NCBI GenBank assembly: GCA_043743335.1
Contig: JAYTWR010000041.1
Coordinates: forward strand, 1 to 64,000
Origin: UBA5216 sp043743335
Lineage (GTDB): Bacteria; Pseudomonadota; Gammaproteobacteria; Burkholderiales; SG8-41
DNA length: 64,000 nucleotides
Direction: 5' to 3'
A program made the translations under genes and the position numbers. This document shows positions 25,601 through 35,311 of the stretch, one piece after another (the first letter of the stretch is position 1; every line of letters begins with the position of its first letter). Below the pieces are notes generated by a model. That model had not been told where the DNA came from, made no database searches, and was given only the letters and a program-made list of their open reading frames with translations.

Positions 25601-26442
25601 TTGGCTTCCAAATGGTATTTCACCAAGTTTCCAATCGGTTTTTTGATAAAAACGCCTGCGTGCAGCCCAAGTTCTTGCAGTGCTTCTTTCAATATTTCCT
25701 GAAAATGGAAACCCACAGAACCCACAAAGCTTACGGGCAGCGTCTCGTGCCCCTCGTACTTGCACACATGCCGTGTCAGGAACTCGGTGAAACTTTTTTT
25801 CACCAGTTTCCGACCGAATGGTTGCGTTTGGTGTTCGGTGAAAAGCTGCGTGAACGATGCCAAATATGCCACTGCTATACCACCGCCATACATTTTGTCA
25901 AGGATGTCTTTACGTCTATTCGGGCAAACTTCTTCGATGATGGGCTGTAATTCTAGGGGCATTTCCCGATAGAACAAAGCCTGTAAGAACCGCTTGCCGA
26001 ATTGGCGCCCCACTGCCCTCGTCGCCGAGCAGGAAGCCGAGGTTCGTCACGTTGTCCACCTCCTGCTTGCCATCGTACAGCACCGAGTTGGAGCCCGTGC
26101 CGAGTATGCCGACGATGCCCGGCTCGTGGCGCAGGTCGCCCGTGCAGCCCCCAACAGGTCGTGGTGTACGGTGAAATTGGCTTCGGGCGTCATGGCAGCA
26201 ATGGCGGCACGGACAATGGCATTCCGGCCACGGTCCCAACAGCCTGTGCCGTAGTAGAAAATATCACCGGTCAGGTCGAAGGGCAACCTTGCAACCAGTT
26301 CCTGTTGGATGATTTCCGAAATGCCTTCCCCCGAAACATAGTTCGGATTGAAGCCAGTGGTGGTGATGGACAGTTGCTCGCCGTCGTCCTTCACGACGAC
26401 CCAATCCGCCTTGGTAGCGCCTCCGTCTGCAATGATTAGCAT
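25597..26442 (-). pseudogene. BadF/BadG-type sugar kinase (GlcNAc kinase-like), two frameshifts
   Basis: The intact protein would be about 280 residues. The N-terminal ATPase motif is MLIIADGGATKADWVVV, then GFNPNYVSGEGI and YYGTGCWD. The frame breaks near 26128-26133 and resumes as GIVGILGTGSNSVLYDGKQ and LGFLLGDEGSG. It breaks again near 26008-26016 and resumes as GRQFGKRFLQALF to a normal C-terminus. Two separate frame breaks with homology on each side mark a pseudogene. The family phosphorylates N-acetylglucosamine or related sugars. With pfkA it forms a transferred segment beside the glycogen cluster. Confidence 0.8.
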
Positions 26443-26915
26443 GGCGTCTTTAATGATGGAGGCAGTTGCGAAATTACCGAGCCGACGGGAATTTCGCAAC
26501 TGCCTCCCTTTTTCGCATAAACGCCAATGTATCCGCACGCCCGCGAACAGTCAATTTCGCAAAGCCAAGCGATTGTATCAACGCAGCACGCAAACCCCGC
26601 TAAAGCGAACGTGCTTAACTGTCTGCTTTACTACCACTTCGGGGCCACTTGTCCCGGCGCGGTGAGCACGAATCAATGAGTTCCGCGAATTACGACGGCT
26701 CTAATCTATTTTTTTATGTCAGAATTCGATCTAAATTAGTTTTAAAGGAATTGAAGATTTTATATTTCTTAGACTGGCTGCGAACTTCTACTTGGACTAC
26801 GGCCTGTCTTAAGATTTGTCGTTTGGACCCATGGTGCGCCACCGGCCTCAGTGGGGGGCAACGTGTAGGCGAGGCGCGCGCAGCCCGGCGCTGTGAAATT
26901 GGGCCTGGGCGATAA
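26443..26915. other. Intergenic region before glgA, no gene seen
   Basis: 473 bases between the divergent kinase pseudogene and glgA. The middle (about 26700-26775) is markedly AT-rich, with T7 and TTTTATATTT runs and a CTAAATTAGTTTTAAAGG stretch, and could hold the glg operon promoter. No hairpin, RNA gene or convincing reading frame was found. Confidence 0.5.
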
Positions 26916-28358
26916 GTGCGCATACTCTACACCAGCACCGAAGTATATCCGGCGCTTAAGACGGGTGGCCTTGCCGATGTGAATGCAGCCTTGCCCAAAG
27001 CCTTGATCGATGCTGGTGCGGATGTTCGCCTGCTGTTGCCAGCATTTCCGGATATCGTGCGGGCGGCTAACGACCTTCAGCCGGTTCTGCATCTGACGCC
27101 GCCGTTTGGTGGTGCGCAGGTGCGAGTGTTGCGCGGATACTTGGCGGGCGTTCCGGCCTATCTGATAGAGGCTGGACAAATGTATGCTAGTCTTGGTAAT
27201 CCCTACGTGGACGAAAACGGCAGAAATTGGCCTGACAGCCATCTAAGATTTGCACTGCTTGGCTGGGTCGCGGCATGCTTCGGCCTTGGCGAAATGGACG
27301 GGTGGCGCGCTGATATCGTACATGCGCATGATTGGCATGCAGCTTTGGCGCCAGCGTACTTGGCCGCTTGCGAAGGTGACCGTGCCGGCAGCGTATACAC
27401 CGTACACAACCTCGGCTATCAGGGGGAGTTCGCCGCAGAAACGTTCGATGAGCTGGCTATGCCCGCACATTTTTTTGCGATGCAGGGCCTTGAGTTCTAC
27501 GGTAAGGTGAATTTTATGAAGGCAGGGCTGCATTTTGCGGATCGCGTCACAACCGTGAGTCCCTCCTATGCGCGCGAGATTCAGACACCCGAGTTTGGCT
27601 GTGGCATGGATGGACTCTTACGCTCACGTGCTAATGTGCTGACCGGCATACTGAATGGCGTCGACTACTCGATCTGGAATCCGGCGCTCGATGCCGATAT
27701 TACAAGCCACTATAGCCGTGACAATTTGCGAGGCAAATCCGGTTGCAAAGCCCGCCTGCGCGAGGAACTGGGTTTGGCTTCGAGTCCGGGGCCGCTGTTT
27801 GGCGTGGTGAGCCGGCTTACCACGCAGAAGGGCCTTGATCTGGTATTGCAGGCGCTTCCCGGTATTGTGGATCGAGGCGGACAGCTCGCGCTGCTCGGGT
27901 CTGGTGACGCTGACCTCGAAACAGAGTTTCGCGAGCAAGCCGCAAGATATCCCACAGCGGTGAGCGTCCGACTCGACTACGATGAAGCGCTGGCGCATCG
28001 CATCATCGCCGGCAGCGACGTGGTGCTGGTTCCATCGCGCTTTGAGCCCTGTGGTTTGACTCAATTGTATGCGCTGGCCTATGGCTCGCTGCCTTTGGTG
28101 CGCCGGGTTGGCGGCCTCGCCGACTCGGTACGCGACGCTGACACGAGTGCGCTCGCCAATCGCAGCGCTACGGGCTTTGTGTTCGATGAATTCAGTGTTG
28201 ACGCGTTACGCGAAGCGCTCAACCGCGTCTTTCAATTGTGGACTAAGCCGCAGAAATGGGCGGACGTACGCCGGACAGCGATGCAGAAAGACTTTGGTTG
28301 GGCACTCGCAGCACGCCGCTACCTGGAGATTTACCGGGATTTGCGGCCACAGGCATGA
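26916..28358 (+). CDS. glgA: Glycogen synthase (ADP-glucose type)
   Basis: A 480-residue GT5 glycogen synthase. The ADP-glucose loop is ALKTGGLADVNAALP (Lys15), with HAHDWHAALAPAY, the NGVDYSIWNP motif, VSRLTTQKGLDL and the C-terminal SRFEPCGLTQLYALAYG with its catalytic Glu. The start is GTG 26916; the conserved MRILYTSTEVYP begins there. It adds glucose from ADP-glucose to glycogen. It opens the run glgA-glgP-glgB-glgX-malQ. Confidence 0.95.
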   Translation: MRILYTSTEVYPALKTGGLADVNAALPKALIDAGADVRLLLPAFPDIVRAANDLQPVLHLTPPFGGAQVRVLRGYLAGVPAYLIEAGQMYASLGNPYVDENGRNWPDSHLRFALLGWVAACFGLGEMDGWRADIVHAHDWHAALAPAYLAACEGDRAGSVYTVHNLGYQGEFAAETFDELAMPAHFFAMQGLEFYGKVNFMKAGLHFADRVTTVSPSYAREIQTPEFGCGMDGLLRSRANVLTGILNGVDYSIWNPALDADITSHYSRDNLRGKSGCKARLREELGLASSPGPLFGVVSRLTTQKGLDLVLQALPGIVDRGGQLALLGSGDADLETEFREQAARYPTAVSVRLDYDEALAHRIIAGSDVVLVPSRFEPCGLTQLYALAYGSLPLVRRVGGLADSVRDADTSALANRSATGFVFDEFSVDALREALNRVFQLWTKPQKWADVRRTAMQKDFGWALAARRYLEIYRDLRPQA

Positions 28359-28446
28359 TCATTGCTGTCACCCCGCTTGGGAGGGCACCCCGTCGTACGG
28401 CATGGACCCCTGCGTTAGAATGCACGCTCGTCAAAGCAGGAGTTTT

Positions 28447-30912
28447 ATGGATACCGCAGTGAAGCCCGAAAATAGTTCGAAAGTTGCCACGCAAATGAAT
28501 GATGTCGAATCGTTGCGCGCATCAATTTCGAAACATTTGATTTATACGATCGGCAAGGATGCCTTTGCTGCATCCAAGCGCGATTGGCTCTACGCACTGT
28601 CTACGGCGGTGCGCGATCTGCTCATCGAGCGGTGGATGGACACCACTCGCCGTACCTACCAGCAGGATGCCAAGCGGATCTACTACCTGTCGATGGAATT
28701 TCTTCCGGGGCGGACACTTTCCAACGCCTTGATTGCCTTGGGTTTGCACGATGCGTGTAGCGAGGCACTGCGCGAACTGGGACTTGATCTTGACGAACTG
28801 GACGTGCTGGAGCCAGACCCTGCGCTGGGCAATGGTGGCCTGGGCCGCCTTGCCGCTTGTTTTCTCGATTCCATGGCGACCATGGGCCTACCCGGTTACG
28901 GCTATGGCATACGCTACGAATACGGCATGTTTGCGCAACGTATCATTAATGGCCGGCAGGTCGAATATCCGGACCATTGGCTGGTCTCGGGTAATCCGTG
29001 GGAATTCGCCAGGCCTGAGGTTAAGTACACCGTTCAATTTGGCGGACGCGTGGATTACCGTGACGGACATGCGCACTGGATCGAGACTAACGATGTGTTT
29101 GCCATGGCCTATGACACGCTTGTGCCCGGCGCCGACAACGTAGGCGTTAACACGCTTCGATTGTGGTCCGCTACCTCAACCGAATCGATTGACCTGTCGC
29201 ATTTTAATCAGGGTAACTACACGGCGGCGATCGAACGTAAGAATCATTCCGAGAACGTTTCGCGTGTGCTTTACCCCGATGACAGTACCGATCGTGGCCG
29301 TGAATTGCGGCTGCGTCAGGAGTATTTTTTTGTTAGTGCCTCTTTGCAGGATCTGTTGCGGCGTTATTCCGAGAAGCACGCTGGCGTGGAACTGCTGGCA
29401 GAAAAGGTCGCCATCCATCTGAATGATACCCATCCGGCGATTGCAATCCCTGAGTTGATGCGGCTACTGGTCGATATTCAGCATATTCCCTGGACGCTGG
29501 CATGGCGGCTTTGCAACAGAATATTTTCGTACACCAACCATACGCTCATGCCGGAGGCCCTGGAAACCTGGCCTGTCGGTATGCTGGAACGAGTGTTGCC
29601 GCGGCACATGAAAATCATTTTCGATATCAACGAAATGTTTCTGGATCGGGTACGGCAGGGACATCCTGAGGATACTGAGTTGTTGAGGCGCATCTCTGTG
29701 ATCGATGAAGATCACGGGCGACGTGTCCGCATGGCGTATCTGTCGGTGATCGCCAGCCATAAGGTTAACGGGGTGTCCAAGCTGCATTCGCAATTGCTGC
29801 AGGATACCGTGTTTACCGATTTCAACCGCATCCTGCCCGGACGTTTTATCAATTGCACCAACGGTATAACACCCAGGCGCTGGCTCGCCTTGGTTAACCC
29901 AGGGTTGGCGGGGCTTATCGACCGTCAGATCGGCGCGCAGTGGCGTACCCGTCTGGAGGCGTTGAGTGAGCTGGCCGGGATTGCCCAAGACGACAATTTT
30001 CTGGCCTCCTTTCAAGCGGTGAAGATTGCCAACAAGCGCAGGCTGGCCAACTATGTAAGCCAGGTTACCGGTGTGGCCATTGATCCGGCCTCGTTGTTTG
30101 ACGTGCAAATCAAGCGCATTCACGAATACAAACGGCAGTTGCTCAATGTGCTTCATGTGATTACCCGATATCAACGCATACTCGCCGCGCCCGAAAGGGA
30201 CTGGGTGCCGCGAACCGTGATATTTAGCGGCAAATCCGCGTCTGCGTACTTCATGGCCAAGCTGATTATCAAGCTGATCAACGATGTTGCTGCAACCATC
30301 AACGCGGACCCCGGCACCGGTGGCCGGTTAAAAGTGGTATTCGTGCCGAACTATGGCGTTTCGGTCGCGGGGCTGATCGTCCCCGCCGCAGACCTGTCTG
30401 AACAAATTTCGACGGCGGGAACCGAAGCCTCGGGCACCGGTAACATGAAACTCGCATTGAATGGCGCGCTGACGATAGGCACTGAAGACGGCGCCAATAT
30501 TGAAATCCGCGACGAGGTTGGCGCGGACAACATTTTCCTGTTCGGGCTTGATGCCGATGCCGTGCGGCGTACGCGCGAAACGGGTTACCGTCCGCGCGAT
30601 ATTTACGAGTCGAATCCGGAGCTTAAAACGGCGCTGGATATGATTGCATCAGGCGCTTTCTCTAGCGACGAACCTCATCGCTTTATGCCGATTGTGCATT
30701 CGCTGCTTGACCATGGGGATCATTACTTGTTGTTGGCCGATTATGCGCAGTATGTGGCGATGCAGGACAGCGTGGACGTGCTGTATACCAATAGCGACGC
30801 CTGGACAAGGATGGCCATTTGCAATGTTGCTTCGATGGGCGCGTTTTCAAGTGATCGGACCATCGGCGAATACGCGAGCAATATCTGGGGTGTAAGATCG
30901 CTCGATCGGTGA
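28447..30912 (+). CDS. glgP: Glycogen phosphorylase
   Basis: An 821-residue GT35 phosphorylase that releases glucose 1-phosphate from alpha-1,4 glucan. The motifs RIYYLSMEFLPGRTLSNAL, GNGGLGRLAACFLDSMAT and the PLP site EASGTGNMKLALNGAL (Lys668) are complete, with GTEDGANIEI after it. ATG 28447 has AGGAG five bases upstream; the long open frame back to 28069 overlaps glgA in another frame and was not used. Confidence 0.95.
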   Translation: MDTAVKPENSSKVATQMNDVESLRASISKHLIYTIGKDAFAASKRDWLYALSTAVRDLLIERWMDTTRRTYQQDAKRIYYLSMEFLPGRTLSNALIALGLHDACSEALRELGLDLDELDVLEPDPALGNGGLGRLAACFLDSMATMGLPGYGYGIRYEYGMFAQRIINGRQVEYPDHWLVSGNPWEFARPEVKYTVQFGGRVDYRDGHAHWIETNDVFAMAYDTLVPGADNVGVNTLRLWSATSTESIDLSHFNQGNYTAAIERKNHSENVSRVLYPDDSTDRGRELRLRQEYFFVSASLQDLLRRYSEKHAGVELLAEKVAIHLNDTHPAIAIPELMRLLVDIQHIPWTLAWRLCNRIFSYTNHTLMPEALETWPVGMLERVLPRHMKIIFDINEMFLDRVRQGHPEDTELLRRISVIDEDHGRRVRMAYLSVIASHKVNGVSKLHSQLLQDTVFTDFNRILPGRFINCTNGITPRRWLALVNPGLAGLIDRQIGAQWRTRLEALSELAGIAQDDNFLASFQAVKIANKRRLANYVSQVTGVAIDPASLFDVQIKRIHEYKRQLLNVLHVITRYQRILAAPERDWVPRTVIFSGKSASAYFMAKLIIKLINDVAATINADPGTGGRLKVVFVPNYGVSVAGLIVPAADLSEQISTAGTEASGTGNMKLALNGALTIGTEDGANIEIRDEVGADNIFLFGLDADAVRRTRETGYRPRDIYESNPELKTALDMIASGAFSSDEPHRFMPIVHSLLDHGDHYLLLADYAQYVAMQDSVDVLYTNSDAWTRMAICNVASMGAFSSDRTIGEYASNIWGVRSLDR

Positions 30913-30922
30913 GTCGGCGCGC

Positions 30923-33148
30923 GTGCCGGTGGCCATGCTGAGTCGCAACGACGTCGAAGCGCTTGCGGGCGCGAAGCACGGTGATCCTTTTGCCGTTCTG
31001 GGTATGCACCAGCGCGAAGGCGCCCTTTGGGTATGTACGGTACAGCCCGATGCAGTGGCCGTAGCGGTCGTCGATGCGTCTTCGGGGCATGTCGCTGCGA
31101 ATCTCAATCGGGTCCATGCAGATGGGGTGTTCGCCGGGAAGATCGCGCGCCGTTTGAGTCTGTTTGCCTACCACTTGCGCATCACGTGGGAGAAGGCAAC
31201 GAGTGAAATTGAGGATCCGTACCGGTTCCCGCCGGTGTTGGGCGATACCGATGTTTGGTTGCTGGCCGAAGGCAAACATAGGCGGATTTACGAAAAGCTG
31301 GGCGCGCATGCCGTGACCATGGAGGGCGTGGGGGGATTCGCGTTCGCGGTTTGGGCACCGAATGCGAGCAGAGTTGCGATAGTAGGAGACTTCAATCAAT
31401 GGGACGGCAGGTGTCACCCGATGCGCTTGCGGCGTGAATGCGGCGTGTGGGAATTGTTTCTGCCCCACATCAACGCCGGAGCACGCTACCAGTACGAAAT
31501 TACGGCTGCGGACGGCACGCTGCTCCCCCTCAAAGTGGATCCGTTTGCTTTTGCGACGGAGGTGCGTCCGGCTACCGCGTCCATCGTTGGCTTACCCCCG
31601 TGGGCGTTGTGTGATGATGCAGAGCGCGATGCTCAGTATGGTGCCCACTCCGATGTGAAGGCGGCGGGTATCCCATCTGCCGCACGACATCGGCCGGTGT
31701 CCATCTACGAGGTACATGCTGGCTCTTGGCGGCGGGGCGAACACGGACGATTCCTGTCCTGGCGGGAACTGGCCGATCAACTGCTGCCGTATGTGATTGA
31801 GATGGGCTTTACCCACGTCGAGTTTATGCCTGTCATGGAGCATCCGTTTGACGGCTCTTGGGGTTATCAGCCGACCGGCCTTTATGCGCCGACGTCGCGC
31901 CATGGTCCGCCGGCGGAATTGGCGAAACTGATCCAGCGGTTCCATGCGGCAGGTATCGGCGTCTTGCTGGATTGGGTGCCAGGACACTTTCCCGCCGATG
32001 CGCACGCGCTGGCGAACTATGATGGTTCCTGCCTCTACGAACATGCCGATCCGCGTCTGGGTGTGCATCCGGATTGGAACACATTGATCTACAATTTCGG
32101 ACGGCGCGAAGTACGCAATTTTCTAGTAGCCAATGCACTGTTCTGGTTGGAGCGTTATGGTGTCGCCGGGCTGCGGGTCGATGCGGTGGCATCGATGTTG
32201 TACCTGGATTACAGCCGCTCGCCGGGGGCATGGTTGCCCAATATGCACGGCGGCCGCGAAAATCTCGAGGCAGTGTCCTTTATTCGTGAAACCAATGAGC
32301 TGATTGGTGCTGGATACCCCAGCGCGGTTGTGATCGCCGAAGAATCCACTGCCTGGTCTGGCGTGTCGCGGCCAGTCAGTGATGGCGGTCTTGGCTTCAA
32401 CTACAAGTGGAACATGGGCTGGATGCATGACACACTGGATTATATGCAGCGCGATCCGGTGCACCGCCACTACCATCACGACGCATTGACGTTTGGTCTG
32501 ATTTACGCGTTCAACGAAAATTTCATTTTGCCACTCTCGCACGACGAAGTTGTTCACGGCAAAGGTTCGCTACTGAATAAAATGCCGGGAGACCGCTGGC
32601 AGCGATTCGCCAATTTGCGTTTGTATTTCGGATTTATGTGGGCGCATCCGGGCAAGAAGCTGCTGTTTATGGGTGGCGAGCTGGCGCAGGAAAGTGAATG
32701 GAATCACGATGCCGCACTGCAGTGGGACGCGCTCGCCGATGCGCAGCACCTCGGTGTGCAGAGGCTGGTGGCCGATTTGAATCGCATCTACCGTGAAACA
32801 CCCGCGCTGCATGAATTGGATTGCGAAGCACGTGGTTTCGAATGGATAGACTTTAGCGATCGCGATCAGAGCATTATCGTTTTTCTGCGCCGCGGGTTGC
32901 AGGAGGACGCGTTGGTGGTGGTGGCTTGTAATTTCACCCCGGTGCCGCATACGGGCTATCGCATCGGTGTGCCACGCAGTGGGAATTACACCGAGATCAT
33001 GAATACGGATTCGTTGTGGTACGGCGGATCCAACATGGGTAACGCAGGCGGTGTCGAGGCGGTGGCAGAATCATGCCATGGCCGTGCGTATTCAATGTTG
33101 GTGACGCTGCCGCCGCTGGCCTGTACCATATTCGCGTGGCGCGCATAG
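30923..33148 (+). CDS. glgB: 1,4-alpha-glucan branching enzyme
   Basis: A 741-residue GH13 branching enzyme. An N-terminal CBM48-type pair of domains (HGDPFAVLGMH, then FAVWAPNASRVAIVGDFNQWDG) precedes the barrel. Catalytic residues are Asp420 (GLRVDAVASMLYLDY) and Glu473 (IAEESTAWSGV), with the third acid in LPLSHDEVVHGKGSLL. It makes the alpha-1,6 branches in glycogen. It starts 10 bases after glgP at a GTG; Met five residues later is an alternative. Confidence 0.95.
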   Translation: MPVAMLSRNDVEALAGAKHGDPFAVLGMHQREGALWVCTVQPDAVAVAVVDASSGHVAANLNRVHADGVFAGKIARRLSLFAYHLRITWEKATSEIEDPYRFPPVLGDTDVWLLAEGKHRRIYEKLGAHAVTMEGVGGFAFAVWAPNASRVAIVGDFNQWDGRCHPMRLRRECGVWELFLPHINAGARYQYEITAADGTLLPLKVDPFAFATEVRPATASIVGLPPWALCDDAERDAQYGAHSDVKAAGIPSAARHRPVSIYEVHAGSWRRGEHGRFLSWRELADQLLPYVIEMGFTHVEFMPVMEHPFDGSWGYQPTGLYAPTSRHGPPAELAKLIQRFHAAGIGVLLDWVPGHFPADAHALANYDGSCLYEHADPRLGVHPDWNTLIYNFGRREVRNFLVANALFWLERYGVAGLRVDAVASMLYLDYSRSPGAWLPNMHGGRENLEAVSFIRETNELIGAGYPSAVVIAEESTAWSGVSRPVSDGGLGFNYKWNMGWMHDTLDYMQRDPVHRHYHHDALTFGLIYAFNENFILPLSHDEVVHGKGSLLNKMPGDRWQRFANLRLYFGFMWAHPGKKLLFMGGELAQESEWNHDAALQWDALADAQHLGVQRLVADLNRIYRETPALHELDCEARGFEWIDFSDRDQSIIVFLRRGLQEDALVVVACNFTPVPHTGYRIGVPRSGNYTEIMNTDSLWYGGSNMGNAGGVEAVAESCHGRAYSMLVTLPPLACTIFAWRA

Positions 33149-33190
33149 TGGGTAACGAACCATCGGATACACCCGAAACTGAGTACGAAC

Positions 33191-35311
33191 ATGAGCGCGA
33201 ACATGCGTGCTAGTGTCAAGCCGTACCTGGACGCGGGGCGGCCCGATCCATTGGGTGCAAGCTGGGATGGCGGCGGCGTCAATTTTGCGCTGTTTTCGGC
33301 TTTTGCCACACAGGTGGAATTGTGTTTGTTTGACGCCACTGCATTGCAAGAGATCGCGCGCGTAGCGCTGCCTGCATGCACCGGTGAAGTTTGGCACGGC
33401 TACTTGCCGGGCGCGCAGCCCGGACTTGTCTACGGGTATCGTATGCACGGCCCCTACGCGCCGTACCAAGGCATGCGATTCAATCCGCACAAGCTGCTGA
33501 TCGATCCGTATGCGCGTGCGTTTGCAGGAAACTTCACCTGGTCTGATGTCCACTATGGCTATCAGGCAGGGCAAGCTGGCGTGGACCTGTCATTGGATGA
33601 TCGGGACAACGCAGCGCACATGCTCAAATGCCGTGTGGTGGATGCTGCCTTTGACTGGCAAGATGATTGTCATCCTCGTACCGCAATGGCTGAAACCATC
33701 ATCTATGAGACGCATGTCAAGGGTTTTAGTATGCTGAACCCGGCGCTACCGGAAGCGCTACGCGGTACTTACGCGGGATTGGCGCACCCGGCCTCAATCC
33801 ACTATTTGCAGCGCCTGGGTGTTACCGCGCTCGAGTTGCTGCCAGTGCATGAATTTATCGACGAGCGGCGGTTGGTGCAATCGGGTCTGGTCAATTACTG
33901 GGGCTACAACTCGGTGGGGTTTTTTGCCCCTGCGGCACGTTACGCCGGAGCCGGGGATCCCTTATACGAATTCCGCGCCATGGTTAAAAGTCTGCATGCG
34001 GCGGGGATTGAAGTGATTCTCGACGTTGTCTACAACCATACCGCAGAGTCCGACGAAACAGGCCCTACGCTCGCGTTTCGCGGCATTGATAATGCGAGCT
34101 ATTACCGGCTGCGAGACGGCCGCTGGTATGACGACGTTACCGGCTGTGGCAATACGCTGAATGTTGGGCATCCGCGTGTGAGACAAATGATCATGGATTC
34201 GCTGCGCTGGTGGGTCAGCGAGATGCACGTCGATGGTTTTCGTTTTGATCTGGCCACTGCGCTGGCGCGCGATAATAATGGCTTTAATCCGGACTGCACT
34301 TTTCTGGATGAACTGCGTGCAGACCCCGTTCTGCGTGACACCAAGTTGATTGCGGAACCGTGGGATGTGGCGACCTGTGAAACCGGACGGTTCCCGCTTG
34401 GCATTGCGGAGTGGAATGACCGTTTCAGAGATGCTGCTCGTGGCTTTTGGGTGACAAGGACTACCAGTTGCGGCGAATTAGCGACGCGTCTCGCTGGGTC
34501 AAGTGACCTCTTCCGTCACAATGGGCGCATGCCGCAATCGAGCATCAATTTTATTACGGCGCATGATGGCTTTACGCTCGCCGATGCGGTCGCCTACGAC
34601 CGCAAACACAATGGCGCGAACGGACAGGCGAATGCGGACGGCAACAATGACAATAGAAGCAACAATTGCGGCGTCGAGGGCGCCACCACGGATCCTCATG
34701 TTTCTGCACAACGCGCGCGTCTGCAACGGGCATTGCTCGCCACGTTGATGATTGCGCAGGGTGTACCCATGCTACTGGCCGGTGATGAAAAAAGCCGGAC
34801 GCAAGCAGGCAATAACAACGCTTACTGTCAAGACAGTGCCACGACCTGGCTAGACTGGGAGAACGTGGACACGGATTTGTACGCGTTTACGCTAAAGCTG
34901 ATCGAATTGCGCCGCACCCTGCCGGCGCTGCGCCAAGGCAACTGGCTCGATGGTTTGCCGATTGGTTTGCCGCTTGGTTTGCCGATGTCGCCCGGCGAGC
35001 GCGACATTGTGTGGTTTGGGCGCGACGGCAAAGAGATGGCGCAAGTGCAGTGGGAGGACCGGACAAACCGGTGTTTCGGATTCAGGCTGGGGCGCGGCTA
35101 CGCACAAGCAGTGGCTTTGCTGGTGTTCATCAATGGGGGCGTTGAAGACGTCGATTTCGTGACGCCGACGGCACCTGGCGCTGGCTGGGAATCACGGCTC
35201 GATACTGCGCGTCCGCATCAGCCGGGCATGAGGCCAAATGCCGTGGCACCGCTGGTTTCAGTGTTGGCGCATAGCCTGCAAGTGTTGACCTCTCTCCCGA
35301 GCGCGTCGTGA
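33191..35311 (+). CDS. glgX: Glycogen debranching enzyme
   Basis: A 706-residue GH13 debranching enzyme of the GlgX type. The N-terminal domain has PYLDAGRPDPLGASWDGGGVN. The nucleophile is Asp353 (GFRFDLATALARD), the acid/base Glu389 (LIAEPWDV) and the third acid lies in FITAHDGFTLADAV. It removes limit branches left by phosphorylase. A tandem repeat within the gene gives GLPIGLPLGLPM near the start of the C-terminal domain (about 34953-34990), likely slippage. The end overlaps the malQ start as GTGA. Confidence 0.94.
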   Translation: MSANMRASVKPYLDAGRPDPLGASWDGGGVNFALFSAFATQVELCLFDATALQEIARVALPACTGEVWHGYLPGAQPGLVYGYRMHGPYAPYQGMRFNPHKLLIDPYARAFAGNFTWSDVHYGYQAGQAGVDLSLDDRDNAAHMLKCRVVDAAFDWQDDCHPRTAMAETIIYETHVKGFSMLNPALPEALRGTYAGLAHPASIHYLQRLGVTALELLPVHEFIDERRLVQSGLVNYWGYNSVGFFAPAARYAGAGDPLYEFRAMVKSLHAAGIEVILDVVYNHTAESDETGPTLAFRGIDNASYYRLRDGRWYDDVTGCGNTLNVGHPRVRQMIMDSLRWWVSEMHVDGFRFDLATALARDNNGFNPDCTFLDELRADPVLRDTKLIAEPWDVATCETGRFPLGIAEWNDRFRDAARGFWVTRTTSCGELATRLAGSSDLFRHNGRMPQSSINFITAHDGFTLADAVAYDRKHNGANGQANADGNNDNRSNNCGVEGATTDPHVSAQRARLQRALLATLMIAQGVPMLLAGDEKSRTQAGNNNAYCQDSATTWLDWENVDTDLYAFTLKLIELRRTLPALRQGNWLDGLPIGLPLGLPMSPGERDIVWFGRDGKEMAQVQWEDRTNRCFGFRLGRGYAQAVALLVFINGGVEDVDFVTPTAPGAGWESRLDTARPHQPGMRPNAVAPLVSVLAHSLQVLTSLPSAS

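Noticed and set aside
26443..26915. Small RNA or riboswitch in the glgA leader
   Set aside because: The region is AT-rich but no stable stem or known riboswitch core was visible by eye.
28069..28446. N-terminal extension of glgP by 126 codons
   Set aside because: It overlaps glgA in another frame, lacks conservation, and a strong AGGAG site precedes the ATG at 28447.
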